DNA from: Bacillota bacterium | GTDB taxonomy: Bacteria > Bacillota_A > Clostridia > DSM-8532 | Length of the DNA: 11,323 nt | Reading direction: 5' to 3' | Assembly (NCBI GenBank): GCA_023424865.1 | Contig: JAFADM010000164.1 | Coordinates: 1 to 11,323, forward strand | Shown: positions 6,747 through 11,323 of the stretch, piece after piece | How the letters are laid out: each line of letters starts with the position of its first letter | Numbering within the stretch: the stretch's first letter is position 1 | Made by a program: the position numbers and the translations under genes | Notes under the pieces: model-generated | Seen by the model: only the letters and a program-made list of their open reading frames with translations | Databases searched by the model: none | Told to the model about the DNA's origin: nothing

Positions 6747-8331
6747 CGCGATTTATCCTTTGCCCCAAGCGGCTGACGGCTGCCTTCAGGGCGTGTACCG
6801 ATGCCGTTTCGGCATTTTTATCCTGTCCCGCCCCCCAATACAGCCGGTTCTGCCACACAATGCCCGCAAAAGCCATGGTCTTTTGGGTGCCGTTGTCCGA
6901 CAGATCGTGCTTCTCCAGGCACTCCAGCATAAAGTCCCATCCCGTCGCCGAGCGGATGACGTCAATGGCTTCATCCAGACACTCTGTTCCTCCTAGCGGA
7001 GCATATACGCTGTCAAGCTCCAGGTATTCCCTCCAAAACAGGCGATAAATTTCCTTATGGGAAAGCTCCTTCCTGCTGTTATCCGATTGGTTCTTCACCA
7101 GATAGCCCAGCTCCTCGTTCATTTTGTAGGGCAGCTTTATTCCATAATGCGTATGAAGAAGATAGCCTATACCACCTTTGCCGGACTGGCTGTTAATACG
7201 AATAACATCCTTTTCGTAATTCCTGCCCAAATCACCGGGGTCTACAGGGATGTAAGGCACATCCCAGGTTTCCTGGCCCTCCCTTTCACGGTAATCCATG
7301 GCTTTGGCAATGGCATCCTGATGGGAACCGGAAAAAGCCGTGAAGACAAGGGAGCCGGAGTAGGGCTGTCTTTCATGGACCTTCATTTTCGTTAGCCGCT
7401 CATAGGCAGCTACTATTTTCTCCATGGCACTAAAGTCCAGCTCCGGATTTACCCCCTGGACATACATATTCATGGCAAGAGTGACAAGATCCACATTTCC
7501 TGTTCGCTCCCCGTTGCCAAAAAGAGTTCCCTCCACCCGCTGGGCACCGGCGAGGAGCCCGTATTCCGCGTCGCTCACCCCGCAGCCCCGGTCATTGTGG
7601 GGGTGCACCGATAGGATAACACTGTCCCTTGATTTAATGTGCTTGTGGATATACTCTATCTGACCTGCAAAAATATGAGGCATGGCGTTTTCCACCGTCG
7701 TGGGTATATTAATGTAGGCCTTGCGGCCGGGTGCAGGCTCCCAAACCTCCAGAACACTGTTGACAATATCCAGGGCGTAGTCCACCTCTGTTCCCGGGAA
7801 GCTTTCGGGACTGTACTGGAAATAAAATTCTCCTCCTGTTTTTTGAGCCCAGAGCTTCACGTATTTGGCCCCTGAGACGGCAATCTGCCTGATTTCCTCC
7901 CTGGATTTTTTGAATACCTGCCTGCGCTGCACCTCCGAGGTGGAGTTATAGAGATGAACAATAGCCCTGGGCACACCCTCCAGCGCTTCAAAGGTTCGCC
8001 TTATAATATGCTCTCTGGCCTGGGTGATAACCTGAATGGTCACATCCTCCGGTATCCTTTTTTCTTCAATAAGGATTCTTAAAAATTTGAACTCCGTTTC
8101 TGAAGCGGCAGGAAAGGCCACCTCAATTTCCTTGAAGCCGATTGCCACTAATAGCTCAAACATTTCAAGCTTATCCTTGAGGCTCATGGGAACGGCCAGC
8201 GCCTGATTGCCGTCCCTTAAATCAACGCTGCACCATAGGGGCGCTTTTTCCACAAACAGCTTTCTTGCCCAATCATAAGTTACTATTGGGGGCAAATAAA
8301 ATTGCTTTTGGTATTTTCGGTGATCATACAT
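6739..8331 (-). CDS. leuA: 2-isopropylmalate synthase (type 2 LeuA), short regulatory domain
   Basis: This enzyme joins acetyl-CoA and 2-ketoisovalerate to give 2-isopropylmalate, the first committed step of leucine synthesis, in the cytoplasm. The 530-residue protein belongs to the yeast/actinobacterial-type LeuA branch. The TIM barrel carries RDGNQA (39-44), the metal ligands in HPHND (243-247) and GNGERTGN (272-279). [10 protein letters not shown] (378-387) begins the linker. The C-terminal region keeps the late signature [16 protein letters not shown] (496-511) but appears to lack the early strands and GNGPIDA-like motif of the leucine-binding domain; only about 90 residues follow the linker. 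AAGGAGGG lies 7 nt before the ATG. The leader is a leucine T-box, which independently supports the pathway. The stop overlaps the araC start. Confidence 0.94.
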   Translation of the reverse strand: MYDHRKYQKQFYLPPIVTYDWARKLFVEKAPLWCSVDLRDGNQALAVPMSLKDKLEMFELLVAIGFKEIEVAFPAASETEFKFLRILIEEKRIPEDVTIQVITQAREHIIRRTFEALEGVPRAIVHLYNSTSEVQRRQVFKKSREEIRQIAVSGAKYVKLWAQKTGGEFYFQYSPESFPGTEVDYALDIVNSVLEVWEPAPGRKAYINIPTTVENAMPHIFAGQIEYIHKHIKSRDSVILSVHPHNDRGCGVSDAEYGLLAGAQRVEGTLFGNGERTGNVDLVTLAMNMYVQGVNPELDFSAMEKIVAAYERLTKMKVHERQPYSGSLVFTAFSGSHQDAIAKAMDYREREGQETWDVPYIPVDPGDLGRNYEKDVIRINSQSGKGGIGYLLHTHYGIKLPYKMNEELGYLVKNQSDNSRKELSHKEIYRLFWREYLELDSVYAPLGGTECLDEAIDVIRSATGWDFMLECLEKHDLSDNGTQKTMAFAGIVWQNRLYWGAGQDKNAETASVHALKAAVSRLGQRINRDG

Positions 8332-8385
8332 GGCTGTTCCCTCCTTATTGGTTCCATTTTTTCCAGAGCTTACTTAAAACGCAAC

Positions 8386-8431
8386 AAAAAAAGCCCCTCG
8401 TCTCCGACATATGTCAAGAGACGAAAGACTT
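8386..8431 (-). terminator. T-box regulated intrinsic terminator
   Basis: On the minus strand AAGTCTTTCGTCTC (8418-8431) pairs over its full 14 positions, with some G-U pairs, with GAGACGAGGGGCTT (8391-8404), followed by a run of T (8386-8392). It is the off-state structure of the leuA T-box leader. Confidence 0.9.
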
Positions 8432-8670
8432 TGTCTTACGCGGTACCACTCTCATTTCACGGCTTTGCAGCCGTGCACTTAGGGGATACGGGCTTTGGCC
8501 TTATATCCTGTCCCTTTAACGGCGGGCGTCCCGTCCCCAACTACTCTCAAAATAAATACAGCCTTTTGATTTCACGGGTCTGCTCAAAGGTGAGTTCCCA
8601 ATCCTCCCCTGCTGTTTCACATCAACCAACAGCTTTCTGATAAAAGCGGCGGATAAGTACTAATCCTTTT
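8386..8670 (-). promoter_or_regulatory. Leucine-specific T-box riboswitch of leuA-araC
   Basis: T-box leaders bind a matching uncharged tRNA and then prevent termination. On the minus strand the conserved T-box GAGAGTGGTACCGCG spans 8439-8453. It is preceded by a 7-bp stem III-like hairpin (8458-8475) and followed by the terminator. Stem I begins near 8666 with the ATTAGTACTT element; its distal stem is GCTGTT/AACAGC (8611-8633) with a GATGTGAAAC loop. The specifier loop GGGAACTCACC presents CTC (8592-8594), a leucine codon, which fits leuA. It should raise transcription of leuA and araC when charged tRNA-Leu is scarce. Confidence 0.93.
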
Positions 8671-8803
8671 CATAGCCTTTACGTATTCGTTTTTTACATC
8701 TTATCAAACCTTTTGCTGCGGATCCAGTGAGAAAGATAACCATTTTAATTGATATTTTATAACCTGTCCCGCATCACTATTCCCAAAAGTGCTTTTTCAA
8801 ATT

Positions 8804-8853
8804 GAGATGTACTGGCATAATGAAATGTACGCTAAAAAACATGTGAATTGTAC
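8804..8853 (+). repeat. Three direct repeats GARWTGTAC
   Basis: GAGATGTAC (8804-8812), GAAATGTAC (8822-8830) and GAATTGTAC (8845-8853) point the same way, with starts 18 and 23 bp apart. They end 20 bp before the proposed -35 of the lipoprotein gene. Direct repeats at about two helical turns are typical binding sites for AraC-type or response-regulator activators. Confidence 0.45.
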
Positions 8854-8864
8854 GGTACCTTACA
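8849..8864. promoter_or_regulatory. 16-bp imperfect palindrome
   Basis: TGTACGGTACCTTACA differs from its reverse complement at only one symmetric base pair. It overlaps the third direct repeat and lies 9 bp before the proposed -35, a suitable place for an activator or repressor dimer. Confidence 0.4.
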
Positions 8865-8873
8865 TAGTGTTCG

Positions 8874-8902
8874 TTGCAATAAGAGGCGCTTTAGCCTAAA
8901 TT
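8874..8902 (+). promoter_or_regulatory. Predicted promoter of the lipoprotein-permease operon
   Basis: TTGCAA (8874-8879) and TAAATT (8897-8902) are 17 bp apart. The -10 matches consensus at 4 of 6, which suits a promoter needing an activator. Transcription would start near 8909, giving a leader of about 85 nt. Confidence 0.4.
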
Positions 8903-8915
8903 GATAACGTTAGCT
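8902..8915 (+). promoter_or_regulatory. Possible cre-like catabolite repression site
   Basis: TGATAACGTTAGCT agrees with the loose CcpA consensus TGWNANCGNTNWCA at 12 of 14 positions, including the central CG. It overlaps the end of the proposed -10 and the start of transcription, a classical repression position. Both mismatches are near the 3' end. Confidence 0.3.
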
Positions 8916-8938
8916 CAGGCATGGCCAATCGCCTAACT

Positions 8939-8980
8939 ATTGTTTCAAGGCTTACTCTTAAGATAAGCCAACCCAACAAT
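8939..8980 (+). repeat. Nested dyad just before the lipoprotein ribosome site
   Basis: Outer arms ATTGTT (8939-8944) and AACAAT (8975-8980) enclose inner arms GGCTTA (8949-8954) and TAAGCC (8964-8969). The innermost TCTTAAGA is also palindromic. It ends 2 nt before the AGAGGAG ribosome site and could fold in the leader RNA or bind a protein. Confidence 0.45.
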
Positions 8981-8993
8981 CGAGAGGAGCAAA

Positions 8994-10739
8994 ATGATGA
9001 AAAAGATCAAAAAGGAAGCGTTGCACAAACTTTTTGCCATAACAGCAACTTTTCTTATCATCCCTGCAGCTGCTGCCGGCTGCGGCAGTGCTGCACCATC
9101 CTCCCCCACCCCTTCTTCCTCGGCATCCAGCACAACCCCTGGTTCGGAAGACAGCCTTTACACCGCTGCGGGCGAAATGCCCATTGTCAAGGAGCAAATT
9201 CAGCTGACCATATTTGCGCCTCCTGACGGCGAGCTCAGCAGAGACGATAATTTGCAGACAAAGGAATTAGAAGAATTAACAAATATTGATATTGTCTGGC
9301 AGATAGCTCCAGGCGACGGCATTAAGGAAAAAATGAACCTGATGTTTGCGTCCAACGACATGACGGATATCGTCATGCTGGGGGCAGGCAACAGCAACCG
9401 TCTTGATATGGCTTCGGAGGCCATGCTGGGTGCTCAGGGGCTTGTTATTCCCCTAAATGACTATTTCGACACCATTTCCGTGGGCTATAAAAACGCCATG
9501 GAAAAACTGGACGGAATGCGGGAATACATAACAACCCCCGACGGCAATATTTATTCCCTTCCCAATGTGGACGGCTCCCTTCATGTTCAGTACAATATGA
9601 AGCTCTGGATCAATACGGTATGGCTTGACAATCTAGGCCTCAGCATGCCTGCCACCACCGATGAGTTTTATAATGTTATGAAGGCCTTTAAGGAGCAGGA
9701 TGCCAACGGAAACGGAGATCCTAACGATGAAATTCCCTTCTCCACTGTAAAATCCGGTGCGGGAACACAGCTGGACGGCTTTTTAATGAATCCCTTCCAG
9801 TTGACTCCTGAAACCACCAAGCTTTACCTGGATAACGGCACGGTTACCTTCAGCCCCGTCCAGGACAATTACAAGGAAGGCCTGAAATACCTTCATAAGC
9901 TTTACTCCGAAGGGTTAATCAATCCTGAATCCTTTACTCAGGATATGAACAATCAGGTGAATGTCAATGAAAACGGCGAATACCCTGTCGTCGGTGCCTT
10001 CATTGCACAAAGGCCCGGCTATGCTACCGATATGACCACCGTCCCCAACAGCAACAAGTGGCATCAATACCAGTCCCTGCCTCCTCTTAAAGGCCCCTCC
10101 GGCGAGGCTGTTGCCGCATGGAACCCCTATGCCATGTATCAGACAGGCATGACCTTTATCACAAGCAGCTGTCAATACCCTGAAGCAGCCTTCAGGCTCA
10201 TCGATTACCTTGCCACTCCCGAAGGCGTTGTAAGAAGCACCTACGGCATTGAGGGCGTACACTACAGACAGGCTGAAAGCGGTGAGCTGGGCATGGACGG
10301 AAATCCCGCCAAATACACCCGAATTACCGGAGCGGACACAACCAACGCCATTTGGCATCAATTGGCCGGCCGTGTTCTTTTGCCCGAGGATCCTCTGGAT
10401 GTTACAGTGAATCTGGATCCTTACGCGCAAGACGTGGTTCCCACAACAGGCCAGCTCGTTATACTCTACAATGCCTCCAAGGAACATGAAAAGGTGCGCC
10501 AGCCCCTGGAAAGCGTCTTACCTTCCCTCTACATGTCCTCCAGCGATGCCGAAGAAATGGCCTTGATTAAGACCACGGTCATGGATTACGCCAACGAAAC
10601 CCTTGTACGTTTTGTAACAGGCGATATGGACATTGAGAAGGATTGGGACACCTATATCAGCCAGCTTGACAGCATCGGCCTGGCCCGTTACCTTGAGCTT
10701 CTCCAAACAGCCTATGACAACAGCGCCTTTGCAAAATAA
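8994..10739 (+). CDS. Carbohydrate ABC transporter substrate-binding lipoprotein (LipO/YtcQ-like)
   Basis: The 581-residue product is an extracellular solute-binding lipoprotein of the large class that works with LplB-type permeases for oligosaccharide uptake. A basic start and a hydrophobic stretch (13-28) lead to the lipobox AAGC with C30 as lipid-anchored residue, then a Ser/Pro/Thr-rich linker (31-50). The binding-protein fold follows from about 65. DANGNGDPNDE (236-246) looks like the EF-hand-type calcium loop frequent in this class. AGAGGAG lies 4 nt before the ATG at 8994 and 7 nt before a second ATG at 8997; the second may be the true start. The permease gene follows after a 157-nt gap with a strong hairpin. 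The sugar cannot be named; a beta-mannoside is a guess from the nearby GH130 gene. Confidence 0.93.
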   Translation: MMKKIKKEALHKLFAITATFLIIPAAAAGCGSAAPSSPTPSSSASSTTPGSEDSLYTAAGEMPIVKEQIQLTIFAPPDGELSRDDNLQTKELEELTNIDIVWQIAPGDGIKEKMNLMFASNDMTDIVMLGAGNSNRLDMASEAMLGAQGLVIPLNDYFDTISVGYKNAMEKLDGMREYITTPDGNIYSLPNVDGSLHVQYNMKLWINTVWLDNLGLSMPATTDEFYNVMKAFKEQDANGNGDPNDEIPFSTVKSGAGTQLDGFLMNPFQLTPETTKLYLDNGTVTFSPVQDNYKEGLKYLHKLYSEGLINPESFTQDMNNQVNVNENGEYPVVGAFIAQRPGYATDMTTVPNSNKWHQYQSLPPLKGPSGEAVAAWNPYAMYQTGMTFITSSCQYPEAAFRLIDYLATPEGVVRSTYGIEGVHYRQAESGELGMDGNPAKYTRITGADTTNAIWHQLAGRVLLPEDPLDVTVNLDPYAQDVVPTTGQLVILYNASKEHEKVRQPLESVLPSLYMSSSDAEEMALIKTTVMDYANETLVRFVTGDMDIEKDWDTYISQLDSIGLARYLELLQTAYDNSAFAK

Positions 10740-10792
10740 CCCAACCTTTTAAACCGTTATTCCTCCTATTAAAGATAAAATGTTATTCTTAT

Positions 10793-10828
10793 GCGATGAA
10801 TTGGACCCTTTGGGGTCCAATTCATCGC
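10793..10828 (+). terminator. 16-bp hairpin between lipoprotein and permease genes
   Basis: GCGATGAATTGGACCC (10793-10808) and its exact complement (10813-10828) enclose a TTTG loop. The only T-run is about 10 nt further on, so full termination is doubtful. It more likely protects the 3' end of the lipoprotein message or attenuates read-through, giving more binding protein than permease. Confidence 0.7.
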
Positions 10829-10856
10829 CATCATTCAATCCTTTTTAAACATTCTA

Positions 10857-10883
10857 AAATACGCCAAATACGCTAAAATGCGC
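10857..10883 (+). repeat. Short 9-bp tandem repeat before the permease start
   Basis: AAATACGC occurs at 10857-10864 and 10866-10873, and a variant AAAATGCGC at 10875-10883, so the period is 9 bp. It ends just before the GGAGGT ribosome site of the permease. No role is known. Confidence 0.4.
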
Positions 10884-10896
10884 AGCGGAGGTAGTT

Positions 10897-11323
10897 ATGA
10901 ACCTTGCGATCAGTCGTAGCAACAGAATTCCCGGCCAACTCTTTAAGAAAGTCAAGCGCCACTGGCAGCTTTACCTTGTTATTCTGCTTCCTATTGTGTA
11001 CCTGATACTTTTTAAGTATGTTCCTATCTGGGGATCACAAATCGCTTTCAAGAATTATACCCTCGGAAAGGGTATTGACGGAAGCCCCTGGGTGGGCATG
11101 AAGCATTTTATAAACTTCTTTTCCTCTCCCCAGTTTTCAAGGCTGTTATTAAACACCCTCGGCCTTTCCTTTTATACTATCATTGCCGGCATTTTTCCCC
11201 CTATTTTACTGGCAGTGGCCCTCAATTACGCCAAAAGCAAAATCTTCGGCAAAACCGTGCAAATGGTTACCTATATGCCCTACTTTATTTCAACGGTTTT
11301 AGTGGTGGGCATTGTATCCCAGA
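10897..11323 (+). CDS. ABC sugar transporter permease, LplB-like, N-terminal part (cut by window edge)
   Basis: The reading frame is open to the end of the window: 142 complete codons are visible, about half of a typical 300-residue permease. After a basic start (KKVKRHWQLY) comes the first membrane helix (about 25-40), then the GSQIAFKNY and SPWVGMKHFINFF stretches typical of LplB/YtcP-type permeases. A second helix (about 86-109) and the beginning of a third (TYMPYFISTVLVVGIV) follow. The conserved EAA loop that contacts the ATPase would lie beyond the edge. GGAGGT precedes the ATG by 4 nt. It should pair with a second permease downstream and with the lipoprotein upstream, using a shared ATPase often encoded elsewhere. 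Confidence 0.92.
   Translation, partial: MNLAISRSNRIPGQLFKKVKRHWQLYLVILLPIVYLILFKYVPIWGSQIAFKNYTLGKGIDGSPWVGMKHFINFFSSPQFSRLLLNTLGLSFYTIIAGIFPPILLAVALNYAKSKIFGKTVQMVTYMPYFISTVLVVGIVSQ

Larger units (their letters stand above)
8332..8993. other. Divergent leuA / lipoprotein regulatory region
   Basis: No protein gene is supported here; the open frames on the plus strand at 8265-8640 are the antisense of the T-box leader. The left half is the leuA T-box leader (minus strand). The right half holds repeats, a palindrome and a promoter for the lipoprotein gene (plus strand). The leuA promoter itself is not clear: TTGGGA and TTATAA 18 bp apart (minus strand, around 8757-8786) are a weak candidate. 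Confidence 0.6.

Noticed and set aside
8265..8640. Plus-strand open frames of 84 and 112 codons near the leuA start
   Set aside because: They are the antisense of the leuA start and T-box leader, whose conserved elements explain the sequence.
9915..10487. 190-codon minus-strand open frame
   Set aside because: Fully antisense to the well-supported lipoprotein gene; the product resembles no family and no ribosome site supports it.
1..11323. CRISPR array, tRNA, rRNA, insertion sequence or prophage parts
   Set aside because: No regularly spaced repeats, no RNA gene signatures other than the T-box, and no transposase or integrase motifs were seen.

Overview
The window looks like part of a Bacillota (Clostridia-type) chromosome, probably a fermentative anaerobe related to Lachnospiraceae or neighbouring families. 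This is inferred from gene content: AGGAGG-type ribosome binding sites, a leucine T-box leader, a LipO/LplB-type carbohydrate ABC importer, an atpI-atpB-atpE-atpF gene order, and a subunit c carrying sodium-type ligands. No rRNA, tRNA, transposase, integrase or CRISPR array is visible.

Left part (1-1926, minus strand): the start of an F-type ATP synthase operon, read right to left as atpI-like, atpB (subunit a), atpE (subunit c) and the first 37 codons of atpF (subunit b). A good extended -10 promoter lies at 1898-1926, followed by an AT-rich leader of about 270 nt with a 10-bp inverted repeat. Next (2132-4230, minus strand) are a VOC/glyoxalase-fold protein, a Nudix hydrolase with its own promoter-like sequence, and a LacI-family regulator. 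LacI diverges from a + strand GH130 enzyme (4540-5535). The residues known to bind phosphate in GH130 mannoside phosphorylases are all present, so it probably splits beta-mannosides with phosphate. The 309-bp divergent region holds promoters for both genes and three related 14-bp boxes that are candidate operators.

Middle (5652-8680, minus strand): a T-box leader with a CUC (Leu) specifier, a type-2 2-isopropylmalate synthase (leuA) with a shortened C-terminal regulatory region, and an AraC/cupin regulator whose start overlaps the leuA stop by 8 nt. The AraC and GH130 genes converge on a shared 11-bp hairpin.

Right part (8804-11323, + strand): a carbohydrate-binding lipoprotein and the beginning of its LplB-type permease, separated by a perfect 16-bp hairpin. 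Upstream of the lipoprotein lie three direct repeats, a near-perfect 16-bp palindrome, a promoter, a catabolite-repression-like site and a nested dyad next to the ribosome binding site.

A working reading: the importer takes up an oligosaccharide, possibly a beta-mannoside; GH130 phosphorolyses it inside the cell under LacI control; and the AraC protein, oddly wired to leucine supply through the T-box, may control the importer. The link between importer and GH130 is inference from proximity only. No unmistakably new system is visible; the most unusual points are regulatory.
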